Assembly (NCBI GenBank): GCA_900554275.1
Contig: USGS01000028.1
Span: forward strand, 1-19,663
Reading direction: 5' to 3'
DNA length: 19,663 nucleotides
From: an uncultured Eubacteriales bacterium
GTDB taxonomy: Bacteria; Bacillota; Clostridia; Oscillospirales; Oscillospiraceae
Shown here: positions 5,750 through 13,867 of the stretch, in pieces
How the letters are laid out: every line of letters starts with the position of its first letter
Numbering within the stretch: the first letter of the stretch is position 1
Made by a program: the position numbers and the translations under genes
The notes under the pieces: model-generated
What the model was told of the DNA's origin: nothing
The model's input: the letters and a program-made list of their open reading frames with translations, nothing else
Database searches by the model: none

Positions 5750-6772
5750 TTATTCGGACACCGTCTGCATTTTGTGGATGTTGGCGGCGATGTCGTCTAT
5801 GATGCCGCTTTCCGCCACCTGAATGGCCTGTCCCACGGCGTTTTCGATGGCCTCGGCGTTAGAGCCGCCGTGGGCCTTGATGACAGGTCTGGAGATGCCG
5901 ATGAAGGCCGTACCGCCCACCTTGTTGGGGTCGAGCCTGGCCTTGAACTCGTTCAGCCCCGGCATGACCAGCAGCGCCGCGAGCTTCGTCAGCAGGTTCT
6001 TCTTGAACATACTCTTCAGTGCGCTGCCGGCGAACGAGCCCACGCCCTCGATGGTCTTGAGCATCACGTTGCCGGAGAAGCCGTCGGTGACGATGACGTC
6101 GCAGCCGCCCTTGATGGCGTCCTTGGCCTCGATGTTGCCGATGAAGTGCATATCGCCGGCCTCATCCGCCTTGCGCAGCAGGGCCAGGGTGGCCTTTTGC
6201 AGCTCCGTGCCCTTGCTGTCCTCCGCGCCGATGTTCAGAAGGCCCACACGGGGTGTCTCCACGCCCAATACCCGCTTGGCGTAGAAATTGCCCAGATAGG
6301 CGAACTGCACCAGGTACTCCGGGGTACACTCGGCGTTGGCGCCGCAGTCGATGAGCACGGCACTGCCGGTGGTGGTGGGGATGACGGGAGCCATGGCCGC
6401 ACGGCGGATGCCGTGGATACGCTTGGTGATGAGGGTCGCCCCGGTGAGCAGCGCGCCGGTAGAGCCGGCGGACACCACCGCGTCTCCCGCGCCGTCACGG
6501 AGCAGCGTCAGGGCCACGCCCATGGAGCTGTCCTTCTTCCGGCGGAACACGGTGGCCGGGTCGTCGCACATCTCCACTGTCTCCGTGGTGGGGTGGATGG
6601 TCACGCCCTGGGGCAGGGCGGACGCGCCGCACCGGGCGGCAGCACCGCGGATGGCGGCCTCGTCGCCGGTGAGGATGATGTTGCAGCCGAAGCGGGCGTG
6701 GGCGCTGAGAGCGCCCTTGACGATCTCCAGAGGGGCGTTGTCGCCGCCCATGGCGTCGATGATGATATTCAC
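5750..6772 (-). CDS. plsX: Phosphate acyltransferase PlsX
   Basis: This 340-residue enzyme converts acyl-ACP and phosphate to acyl-phosphate, the acyl donor used by PlsY in phosphatidic acid synthesis. The N-terminal NIIIDAMGGDNAPLEIVKGA and the later SAGSTGALLTGA, LIDCGANAE and VTDGFSGNVMLK blocks are hallmarks of PlsX. Length is typical. The start is a GTG (first base 6772) that overlaps the trmFO stop as GTGA. Its ribosome binding site AGGAGG lies inside the end of trmFO, which implies translational coupling. It is a peripheral membrane enzyme that works with ACP, encoded next door. Confidence 0.95.
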   Translation of the reverse strand: MNIIIDAMGGDNAPLEIVKGALSAHARFGCNIILTGDEAAIRGAAARCGASALPQGVTIHPTTETVEMCDDPATVFRRKKDSSMGVALTLLRDGAGDAVVSAGSTGALLTGATLITKRIHGIRRAAMAPVIPTTTGSAVLIDCGANAECTPEYLVQFAYLGNFYAKRVLGVETPRVGLLNIGAEDSKGTELQKATLALLRKADEAGDMHFIGNIEAKDAIKGGCDVIVTDGFSGNVMLKTIEGVGSFAGSALKSMFKKNLLTKLAALLVMPGLNEFKARLDPNKVGGTAFIGISRPVIKAHGGSNAEAIENAVGQAIQVAESGIIDDIAANIHKMQTVSE

Positions 6773-8082
6773 AGGGAGAGCACCTCCTCTTTGATCTGCT
6801 CGATGATGGCGAGGGAACGCTGGCTCAGCTCCGCGTTCTTGTTGCGCTTGCCCTTGACCCGGTGGTCCAGGGGCGGGATGATGCCGAAGTTGATGTTCAT
6901 GGGCTGGAAATCGGCCACGGTGGGGTTGCTGATATACAGGCCCAGCGCGCCGATGGCCGTCTCCCGGGGAAAGTCAATGGGGGCCTGTCCCTTGAGACGG
7001 CGGGCCAGCTCCACGCCCACCAGGAAGCCGCTGGCGCAGGACTCCACATAGCCCTCCACACCGGTCATCTGGCCGGCGAAGCCGATGCGGGGCTCGCTTT
7101 GCAGGCGGTAGTAGCGGTCCAGCAGCTGGGGGGAGTTCAGGTATGTATTGCGGTGCATGACACCGTAGCGCAGGTAGACAGCGTTGCGGAGGGCGGGGAT
7201 CATGGAGAACACCCGCTTCTGCTCGCCCCACTTCAGGTGGGTCTGGAAGCCCACCAGGTTGTAGATGGTGCCGTCGGCGTTGTCGCGGCGGAGCTGCACC
7301 ACGGCGTAGGGCTCTTTCCCGGTCTTGGGGTCAGGCAGCCCACGGGGCTTCAGCGGGCCGAAGCGCAGGGTGTCCTCGCCCCGGCGGGCCATGACCTCCA
7401 CGGGCATACAGCCCTCGAACACGTTCTTATCCTCGAAGCCGTGAACCTCCGCCTCCTGGGCGCTGATCAGCTCCTGCCAGAAGGCCAGGTACTCCTCCCT
7501 GGACAGGGGGCAGTTGATATAGTCCGGCGTACCCTTGTCGTAGCGGGAGGCGAAGTAGGCGCTGTCCATGTCCACGCTGTCGTAGGAGACCAGGGGCGCG
7601 GCGGCGTCGAAGAAGTTCAGGGTCGTGCCGCCGCCCAGCTTGGCGGCGATGGCGTCCGCCAGCGGGTCGGAGGTCAGCGGGCCGGAGGCGATGACCACAT
7701 CGCCGTCGGGAATAGCCGTGACTTCGCCGGGCATGAGGGTGATCAGCGGCTCGGCCAGGATATGCTCCGTGACCATGCGGGCGAAGCCCTCACGATCCAC
7801 CGCCAGCGCACCGCCGGCGGGCACAGCCGTGGCATCGGCGCAGCGGAGGATCAGACTGTCCAGTCGCCGCAGCTCCTCCTTCAAAAGGCCCACGGCGTTT
7901 TCCAGTCCCGCGCCCCGGAGGGAATTGGAGCAGCACAGCTCCGCGAAATAGGGGGCGACGTGGGCCGGTGTGGTCTTTTCCGGCTTCATCTCCCGCAGCA
8001 CCACGGGGATACCCCGCCGGGCCAGCTGCCAGGCACATTCCGCGCCGGCCAGGCCCGCGCCGATAACTGTCACTTGGTTCAT
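6769..8082 (-). CDS. trmFO: Folate/FAD-dependent tRNA m5U54 methyltransferase TrmFO
   Basis: This 437-residue flavoprotein makes 5-methyluridine at tRNA position 54 using methylenetetrahydrofolate, in place of SAM-dependent TrmA. VTVIGAGLAGAECAWQLA (5-22) is the FAD-binding loop. C51 in CCSNSLRG and C225 in FEGCMPVE correspond to the two functional cysteines of the family. GQMTGVEGYVESCASG and the C-terminal PMNINFGIIPPLD are typical. The ATG overlaps the topA stop as ATGA, with GGAGG four bases upstream, and the 3' end overlaps plsX by four bases. topA next to trmFO is a common Firmicutes pairing. Confidence 0.96.
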   Translation of the reverse strand: MNQVTVIGAGLAGAECAWQLARRGIPVVLREMKPEKTTPAHVAPYFAELCCSNSLRGAGLENAVGLLKEELRRLDSLILRCADATAVPAGGALAVDREGFARMVTEHILAEPLITLMPGEVTAIPDGDVVIASGPLTSDPLADAIAAKLGGGTTLNFFDAAAPLVSYDSVDMDSAYFASRYDKGTPDYINCPLSREEYLAFWQELISAQEAEVHGFEDKNVFEGCMPVEVMARRGEDTLRFGPLKPRGLPDPKTGKEPYAVVQLRRDNADGTIYNLVGFQTHLKWGEQKRVFSMIPALRNAVYLRYGVMHRNTYLNSPQLLDRYYRLQSEPRIGFAGQMTGVEGYVESCASGFLVGVELARRLKGQAPIDFPRETAIGALGLYISNPTVADFQPMNINFGIIPPLDHRVKGKRNKNAELSQRSLAIIEQIKEEVLSL

Positions 8083-10376
8083 GCTTCCTCCGATTTCTTG
8101 GCGGTCTTGCGGGCGGCGGGCTTCTTGGCCGCCGCCGTCTTCTTCGCCGCTGGCTTCTTGGCCGCCGTCTTCTTCGCAGCGGGCTTTTTCGCCGCAGCCT
8201 TCTTCTCCTCTGCCGGGGCGGCGCTCTCCCCGGTCGTGGTCTCCGCCGTCTCACCGTCGGCAGTCTTGCGGCGGCGGTAGCCCCGCTGGTCCTCCGGCAG
8301 GAAGTTGGAGCACTCCGGGTTGGCGCAGAAGGGCTTGTTGAAGCCACGGCCCGCCTTCTTGAACATGGTCTTGCCGCACACGGGGCAGTCGTCCTTCACC
8401 GGCACGTCCCAGGTCATGAAATCGCAGGTGGGGAACTTGTCGCAGCCGTAGTAGGTATAGCCGTTGCGGCTGGTCTTTTTCAGGATACGTCCGCCGCACT
8501 TGGGGCAGCGGCCCGGCATCTCCACCACCAGAGGCTTGGTGAATTTGCACTCGGGATAGCCGGGGCAGGCCAGGAAACGGCCGAAGCGTCCGGATTTGAT
8601 GACCATGTTGCGGCCGCAGAGGTCGCACTTCTCCTCCGTCACCTCGTCGGGGACTTTCAGGTAGACGCCCTCCATGTCCTTCTCCACCTGCTCCAAATTC
8701 TGATGGAACGGAACGTAGAACTGGCGGATCAGATCTTTCCATTTGACCTTGCCGGCTTCCACATCGTCCAGCTTCTGCTCCATGCGGGCGGTGAACTTCA
8801 CGTCCACGACGTCAGGGAAGCGCTGGCACATCAGATCGTTGACCACGCCGCCCAGGGGGGTCAGGCGCAGGTATTTGCCCTCCTTGATGACGTACTCCCG
8901 GTCCAGAATAGTGGACACCGTGGGCGCGTAGGTGGAGGGACGGCCGATGCCGTTCTCCTCCATGGTGCGGATGAGGGTGGCATCGGTGTAGCGGGCGGGG
9001 GGCTGGGTGAAGTGCTGGGCGGGGGTAAAGCCCGTCAGCGTCACGTTCTCGCCCTCGTTCAGCGGCGGCAGGGGCGACTCCTTCTCCTCCTTGTCATCGT
9101 CGCGGCTCTCCTCGTAGACGGCGGTATAGCCGGAGAACTTCAGGTTGCTGGCGGAGCAGCGCAGCGCGTGCGCCCCGGCAGCGATCTCCACGGAGATGCT
9201 GTCGTAGACGGCGTTGGCCATCTGGCTGGCCAGGAAACGGCTCCAGATCAGGCGGTACAGGCGGTACTGCTCCGGCGTCAGGTCGGGCTTCACCTGCTCC
9301 GGCGTCAGGGACGGGTCAGCGGGACGGATGGCCTCGTGGGCGTCCTGCGCCCCGGCCTTGGTCTTGTATTTGCGGGGAGCGGCGGGGTAATAGGCCGCGC
9401 CGTAGCGGGAGCAGATCAGCTCCTTGGCCTGAGCCTGGGCCTCATCGGAGATGCGCAGCGAGTCGGTACGCATATAGGTGATGAGACCCACCGTGCCCTC
9501 ACCGGCAATGTCCACGCCCTCATAGAGCTGCTGGGCGATGGCCATGGTGCGGCGGGGCGTCATGTTCAGCTTGCGGGACGCCTCCTGCTGCAGACTGGAG
9601 GTGGTGAAGGGCGGCGTGGGGCTGCGCTGCTTGTCCGTGCGCTTGACGGTCTTGACGGTAAACGTCTCCTTTTGCAGCTCGGCCACGATGCGCTGGGCGT
9701 CGGCCTCGTCCTTGGGCTCGTATTTCTTGCCGTCCACGCCGTAGTAGTGGGCGGTGAAGGGCGCGCCGTCCTTATTCTGCAGGGCGGCGTCCAGCGTCCA
9801 GTACTCCTGGGGGACGAAGTCTGCAATCTCCTTTTCCCGCTGGGCCACCAGGCGGATGGCCACAGACTGGACGCGGCCCGCGGACAGGTTGCGGCGGATC
9901 TTCTTCCACAGCAGGGGGGAGAGCTGGTAGCCCACGATGCGGTCCAGCACGCGGCGGGCCTGCTGGGCATCCACCAGGTCCTGGTCAATGGCACGGGGAT
10001 GCTGGATGCTGTCCGTGACCACCTTTTTGGTGATCTCGTTGAAGGTGACGCGGCGGGCCTTGTCATCCGGCAGGTCCAGCAGGTGCTGCAGATGCCAGCT
10101 GATGGCCTCGCCCTCGCGGTCCGGGTCGGTGGCGAGAAAGACGGCCTTGCTGTTCTTGGCGGCGGTCTTCAGGTCCTTGATGATGTCCTCTTTGCCCTTG
10201 ATGGGGCGGTAATTGGGGGTAAAGTCATCGTCCACATCCACGCCCAGCGTGCTCTTGGGCAGGTCGCGGAGGTGGCCCATGCTGGCCTTGACCACGTAAT
10301 CCGGCCCTAAGTACTTGCCGATGGTCTTGGCCTTGGCCGGGGACTCGACGATGACTAAATTCTTCTTTGTTGCCAT
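8079..10376 (-). CDS. topA: DNA topoisomerase I (type IA)
   Basis: This 765-residue enzyme relaxes negative supercoils. The Toprim domain contains E11 in VIVESPAKAKTIG and the D84-x-D86-x-E88 motif in LATDPDREGE. The catalytic tyrosine is Y301 in GLITYMRTDSLRIS. Three C4 zinc ribbons follow, starting near residue 580 with CDLCGRNM, CPKCGGRI and CPVCGKTM. The protein ends in a lysine/alanine-rich tail (725-765). The ATG at 10376 follows the dprA stop by seven bases, and its AAGGAGG is embedded in the last dprA codons, 12 bases away. The operon places it between dprA and trmFO, a frequent Firmicutes arrangement. Confidence 0.97.
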   Translation of the reverse strand: MATKKNLVIVESPAKAKTIGKYLGPDYVVKASMGHLRDLPKSTLGVDVDDDFTPNYRPIKGKEDIIKDLKTAAKNSKAVFLATDPDREGEAISWHLQHLLDLPDDKARRVTFNEITKKVVTDSIQHPRAIDQDLVDAQQARRVLDRIVGYQLSPLLWKKIRRNLSAGRVQSVAIRLVAQREKEIADFVPQEYWTLDAALQNKDGAPFTAHYYGVDGKKYEPKDEADAQRIVAELQKETFTVKTVKRTDKQRSPTPPFTTSSLQQEASRKLNMTPRRTMAIAQQLYEGVDIAGEGTVGLITYMRTDSLRISDEAQAQAKELICSRYGAAYYPAAPRKYKTKAGAQDAHEAIRPADPSLTPEQVKPDLTPEQYRLYRLIWSRFLASQMANAVYDSISVEIAAGAHALRCSASNLKFSGYTAVYEESRDDDKEEKESPLPPLNEGENVTLTGFTPAQHFTQPPARYTDATLIRTMEENGIGRPSTYAPTVSTILDREYVIKEGKYLRLTPLGGVVNDLMCQRFPDVVDVKFTARMEQKLDDVEAGKVKWKDLIRQFYVPFHQNLEQVEKDMEGVYLKVPDEVTEEKCDLCGRNMVIKSGRFGRFLACPGYPECKFTKPLVVEMPGRCPKCGGRILKKTSRNGYTYYGCDKFPTCDFMTWDVPVKDDCPVCGKTMFKKAGRGFNKPFCANPECSNFLPEDQRGYRRRKTADGETAETTTGESAAPAEEKKAAAKKPAAKKTAAKKPAAKKTAAAKKPAARKTAKKSEEA
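8082..8204 (-). repeat. Lysine/alanine repeat tail of topoisomerase I
   Basis: The last 41 codons of topA encode tandem variants of KKPAAKKTAA, ending AKKSEEA. The DNA shows matching near-repeats of about 30 bases rich in CGCCGTCTTCTT. Such histone H1-like tails occur on topoisomerase I of GC-rich bacteria, where they add DNA affinity. That role is assumed here, not shown. Confidence 0.75.
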
Positions 10377-10383
10377 GTGTGTA

Positions 10384-11595
10384 CTATTCCTCCTTGAGTT
10401 CCACCGTGCGCAGGAAGCTGCCTGCGCCCTGACGGCGGACGTAGCCGTCGATCTCCAGCATGGTCAGCGCGGAGAGCACGCGGCGAATGGGTATATCGGT
10501 CTGCAGCGCCGCATCGTCGGCCAGCAGCGCCTGGTCCGTTGGCAGCACCCGCAGCAGCGATAGCTGGTCGTCCGTCAGGCCGTCCGGGCCGTGGGACACA
10601 TCCAGCACCGGCAGGTGCGGTGTTTCCTGCTTTTCCGGGATGGGAACGGGCTTTGTCTCCGGCGCGTCCGTACCCTTGGGCAGGTCCGGCAGCGCCGCGC
10701 GCAGGCGGCGCAGCTTGTGGGGAAAGCGGCCCTCGTAAAAGCTGAGAATGTCCCACGCCTCGGAGACAAGGCCCGCGCCATCCCGGATGAGGGCGTTGCA
10801 GCCCTTGCTGTTGGGGGCGTTGATCGGGCCGGGCACGGCGAACACCTCCCTGCCCTGCTCCAGCGCCGTGGACGCGGTGATCAGCGCGCCGCTGCGCTCC
10901 GGGGCTTCCACCACCACGGCGGCCAGACTCAGGCCGCTGAGGATGCGGTTGCGGACGGGAAAATGGGATGCCATCGGCTCTGTGCCGGGCGGGTATTCGG
11001 ACAGCACCACACCGGTGGCGGCCACGTCCTCGTAGATGCGCCGGTTTTCGGCGGGGTAGACCACATCCACACCGCCGCCCAGCACGGCGGCGGTGAAGCC
11101 GCCGGCCCGGAGCGCACCCTTCATGGCCGCGCCGTCAATGCCCTTGGCCATGCCGGACAGCACCAGCGCCCCCTGCTTTGCCAGCTCGTAGCCCAGCTGG
11201 GACGCTACGTCCAGGCCGTAGGCGGTGCAGCTCCGCGTGCCCACCACGGCGATGGCGGCCTCGTCATCGAAGAGGGGCATCGAGCCCTTGCCGTAGAGCA
11301 GCAGAGGCGGATCAAAGATGTCCCGCAGGCGGGAGGGATAGGTGGTATCGTCCATGGTGACGATGAACTGGCCCGTTTTGGCGCAGGCGGAGAGCACGTC
11401 CTCGGCCCGGGCCAGGGACTTGTCCGCCAGCAGCTGGGCCTGTGCCTTATTGACAGCACCGGTGAGCAGCAGCTCCTCCGGCTGGGCGTAGTATATCTCC
11501 TCCGGCGAGGAAAAATGCTCCAGCAGCTGGAGCTTGGCGCGGCTGCCCACGCCCGGCAGGGAGGCCAGCCATACCCAGTATTTCAGCGCAGCCAT
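10384..11595 (-). CDS. dprA: DNA-processing protein DprA
   Basis: This 403-residue protein binds incoming single-stranded DNA and loads RecA during natural transformation. An N-terminal helix-hairpin-helix-like part (LASLPGVGSRAKLQLLEHF) precedes the Rossmann fold with AVVGTRSCTAYG (117-127), LSGMAKGIDGAA (146-157) and FPVRNRILSGLS (212-223). A low-complexity linker with KPVPIPEKQE leads to a C-terminal winged-helix domain (about 335-400) found in longer DprA forms. The ATG at 11595 touches the upstream stop with no gap, and GAGGAGGGG lies just before it. dprA is also widespread in species not known to be competent, so transformation cannot be inferred from it alone. Confidence 0.95.
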   Translation of the reverse strand: MAALKYWVWLASLPGVGSRAKLQLLEHFSSPEEIYYAQPEELLLTGAVNKAQAQLLADKSLARAEDVLSACAKTGQFIVTMDDTTYPSRLRDIFDPPLLLYGKGSMPLFDDEAAIAVVGTRSCTAYGLDVASQLGYELAKQGALVLSGMAKGIDGAAMKGALRAGGFTAAVLGGGVDVVYPAENRRIYEDVAATGVVLSEYPPGTEPMASHFPVRNRILSGLSLAAVVVEAPERSGALITASTALEQGREVFAVPGPINAPNSKGCNALIRDGAGLVSEAWDILSFYEGRFPHKLRRLRAALPDLPKGTDAPETKPVPIPEKQETPHLPVLDVSHGPDGLTDDQLSLLRVLPTDQALLADDAALQTDIPIRRVLSALTMLEIDGYVRRQGAGSFLRTVELKEE

Positions 11596-12366
11596 TTACA
11601 TCCCCTCCTCGGCACGGTATGCCTCCCACAGCAGCACCGCGGCGGCCGCGGCGGCGTTCAGTGACTCGCAGTGGTCGGCCATGGGGATGCGCAGCGTCTC
11701 GTCACAAAGGGCCAGCACCGTGTCGCTGAGTCCCCGGCCCTCGCTGCCCACGGCGATGGCGCAGCGCCGCAGGTCGCGGCGGCGGACATCTACTGTGTCA
11801 TGGCGCAGGGCCGCGCCGTACAGCGGCAGATCTGCCGCCGTCAGCAGAGCGCGGAGCGTCTCCACGTCCAGCGTCCAGGCGGGCAGGCGGAACACCGCGC
11901 CCATGGAGGCCCGCAGCGTTTTCAGGCTATACAGGTCGGCGCAGCCGGGGAGCAGCAGCGCGGCGGTGCAGCCGAAGGCGTCCGCCGTGCGCAGCACCGT
12001 GCCCACATTGCCGGGGTCCTGGACGCCGTCTAAAATGACGTAGCGCCCCGGCGCAAGCGCCGCAGGCGGCGCGGTATCCGGCAGCTCACACACCGCCAGC
12101 AGCCCCTGAGGCGTGCGGTGGGGTGAAATAGAGGCCATCACATCGGCAGGGACGCAGACGCGGCGCACGCCCGCAGGCAGGCTCTCCGGCAGGGCCACGC
12201 CGTCGGAGACCACCATGCAGGTGACGGTCACGCCGTGGCGCAGCGCCTCGTCCACCAGCTTGGGACTATCGCACAAAAATGCGCCGCATTGGCGGCGGTA
12301 TGCACCGCTGTCCAAGCGGCGGATATGCTCCAGCAGCGGATTTTTGCGGCTGGTGATGCGTTCCAT
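11596..12366 (-). CDS. TrmH/SpoU-family RNA 2'-O-methyltransferase
   Basis: This 256-residue protein is an SAM-dependent SPOUT enzyme that methylates a ribose 2'-OH in rRNA or tRNA. An N-terminal substrate-binding domain (about 1-95) is followed by the knotted catalytic domain. Motif 1 is DPGNVGTVLRTADAFG, with N120 and R126. Motif 2 is IAVGSEGRGLS (204-214). Motif 3 is IPMADHCESLNAAAAAAVLL. The layout resembles RlmB and YsgA, but the target nucleotide cannot be deduced, so no symbol is given. The ATG at 12366 follows GGGAGG by about 11 bases. It is the first gene of the operon running through plsX, driven by the promoter at 12399-12427. Confidence 0.88.
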   Translation of the reverse strand: MERITSRKNPLLEHIRRLDSGAYRRQCGAFLCDSPKLVDEALRHGVTVTCMVVSDGVALPESLPAGVRRVCVPADVMASISPHRTPQGLLAVCELPDTAPPAALAPGRYVILDGVQDPGNVGTVLRTADAFGCTAALLLPGCADLYSLKTLRASMGAVFRLPAWTLDVETLRALLTAADLPLYGAALRHDTVDVRRRDLRRCAIAVGSEGRGLSDTVLALCDETLRIPMADHCESLNAAAAAAVLLWEAYRAEEGM

Positions 12367-12398
12367 GGCAAAGTCCCCCTCCCCGATGAATATTCTTT

Positions 12399-12427
12399 AT
12401 AATATAGGTATCGATGGCGGTTGTCAA
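12399..12427 (-). promoter_or_regulatory. Promoter of the TrmH-dprA-topA-trmFO-plsX operon
   Basis: Minus-strand TTGACA (12422-12427), 17 bases, then TATTAT (12399-12404). The -35 starts only four bases after the glmM terminator stem, inside its T-rich tail. This is the only strong promoter I see upstream of the five-gene unit. Confidence 0.8.
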
Positions 12428-12431
12428 CAAA

Positions 12432-12465
12432 AAATAAGGGAACGCCTGCCGGCATCCCCTTATTT
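12432..12465 (-). terminator. Terminator after glmM
   Basis: On the minus strand AAATAAGGGGATGCC pairs with GGCGTTCCCTTATTT (15 pairs, two of them wobbles) around a GGCA loop, then runs into TTTGTTG. It begins five bases after the glmM stop codon. Confidence 0.85.
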
Positions 12466-12469
12466 CTGC

Positions 12470-13855
12470 TTATATGGCGTGGCCCTTGGCCTTGATGACG
12501 GCCACGACCTCCTCTACGCAGGCGCGGCAGGTGTCGTCCTCCGGGGCTTCTACCATGACCCGGAGCAGCGGCTCTGTGCCGGACTCGCGCACCAAAATAC
12601 GGCCCGTGTCGCCCAGCTTATTGGCCACAGCCTCCACGGCCTTCTGCACGTCCGCGTCCTGCCGGGCTGCCAGCTTATCCTTCACCCGCACGTTCTCCAG
12701 CACCTGGGGGTAGATGGTCAGCCCCTCCGTCAGCTTGCTCATGGGCAGCTTCCGCTCCAGCATGACCTCCATCAGCTTCAGGCTGGTGAGGATGCCGTCG
12801 CCGGTGGTGGCGTGCTTGGAGAAGATGATATGCCCCGACTGCTCACCGCCCAGGGCGCAGCCGTTTTTGCTCATGTACTCGTATACATACTTGTCGCCCA
12901 CGGCGGTCTTGGCGTAGCGAATGCCCTCCCGGTCGAGGGCACGGTACAGGCCGAAGTTGGACATGACCGTGGTGACCACGGTGTTGTGGGGCAGCTCGCC
13001 GCTGTCCTTCAGGTGCTTGCCGCAGATGTAGAGGATATGGTCGCCGGTGATGATGTTCCCCCGCTCATCCACCGCCAGGCAGCGGTCGGCGTCGCCATCA
13101 TAGGCAAAGCCCACGTCAAGCCCCTTCTCTACCACGAACTGCCGCAGGGCGTCGATGTGGGTAGAGCCTACGCCGTTGTTGATGTTGAAGCCGTCGGGCT
13201 GGTCGCCCATGACATAGGTGGTAGCGCCCAGGGCGTCGAACACGCTCTTGGCGATCATCCACGCGCTGCCGTTGGCGCAGTCCAGCCCCACCTTTTTGCC
13301 CTTGAAGGAAAACATCCCCAGGGAGATGAGGTAGCCCACGTAGCGGTTGCGGCCCGCCACATAGTCCACCGTGCGGCCGATGTGCTCCCGCTGTGCCAGA
13401 GGCAGGGAAGGCCACTTCTGGCCGAACAGCTCCAGCTGGCCGTCCAGATAGTCCTCGATGAGGGCGATGGTGTCCTCGTCCATCTTCTCGCCGGAGCGGT
13501 CCATGAGCTTGATGCCGTTGTCGTAGAACGGGTTATGGCTGGCGGAGATCATGATGCCGCAGTCGAAGCCCTCCGTCCGGGCCACGTAGGACACCGACGG
13601 CGTGGTGGTGACGTGGAGCAGGTAGGCATCCGCGCCGGAGGCCACCAGCCCGGAGGCCAGCGCGTACTCAAACATATAGCTGCTGCGGCGGGTGTCCTTG
13701 CCGATGACCACGCGGACGGGGCTTTCGTCCCCGGCGCGGCGCTTCGTCTCGCCGCAGTACCAGCCCAGGAAGCGGCCCACCTGATAGGCGTGGTCCGCCG
13801 TCAGCGTTACGTTGGCCTCCCCGCGGAAGCCATCTGTCCCGAAATATCTGCCCAT
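12470..13855 (-). CDS. glmM: Phosphoglucosamine mutase
   Basis: This 461-residue enzyme interconverts glucosamine-6-phosphate and glucosamine-1-phosphate for peptidoglycan precursor synthesis. The N-terminal RYFGTDGFRGEAN, the phosphoserine loop MISASHNPFYDNGIK (catalytic S106), the metal loop YDGDADR (253-258), the sugar-binding GGEQSGH (336-342) and the phosphate-binding RESGTEP near the C-terminus are all present. FYDNGIK and GEQSGH favour GlmM over phosphomannomutase. The ATG at 13855 follows AAGGAGG by seven bases, and that site overlaps the TAA of the upstream gene. The two genes form a short operon bounded by terminators. Confidence 0.95.
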   Translation of the reverse strand: MGRYFGTDGFRGEANVTLTADHAYQVGRFLGWYCGETKRRAGDESPVRVVIGKDTRRSSYMFEYALASGLVASGADAYLLHVTTTPSVSYVARTEGFDCGIMISASHNPFYDNGIKLMDRSGEKMDEDTIALIEDYLDGQLELFGQKWPSLPLAQREHIGRTVDYVAGRNRYVGYLISLGMFSFKGKKVGLDCANGSAWMIAKSVFDALGATTYVMGDQPDGFNINNGVGSTHIDALRQFVVEKGLDVGFAYDGDADRCLAVDERGNIITGDHILYICGKHLKDSGELPHNTVVTTVMSNFGLYRALDREGIRYAKTAVGDKYVYEYMSKNGCALGGEQSGHIIFSKHATTGDGILTSLKLMEVMLERKLPMSKLTEGLTIYPQVLENVRVKDKLAARQDADVQKAVEAVANKLGDTGRILVRESGTEPLLRVMVEAPEDDTCRACVEEVVAVIKAKGHAI

Positions 13856-13867
13856 AGATAAGCCTCC

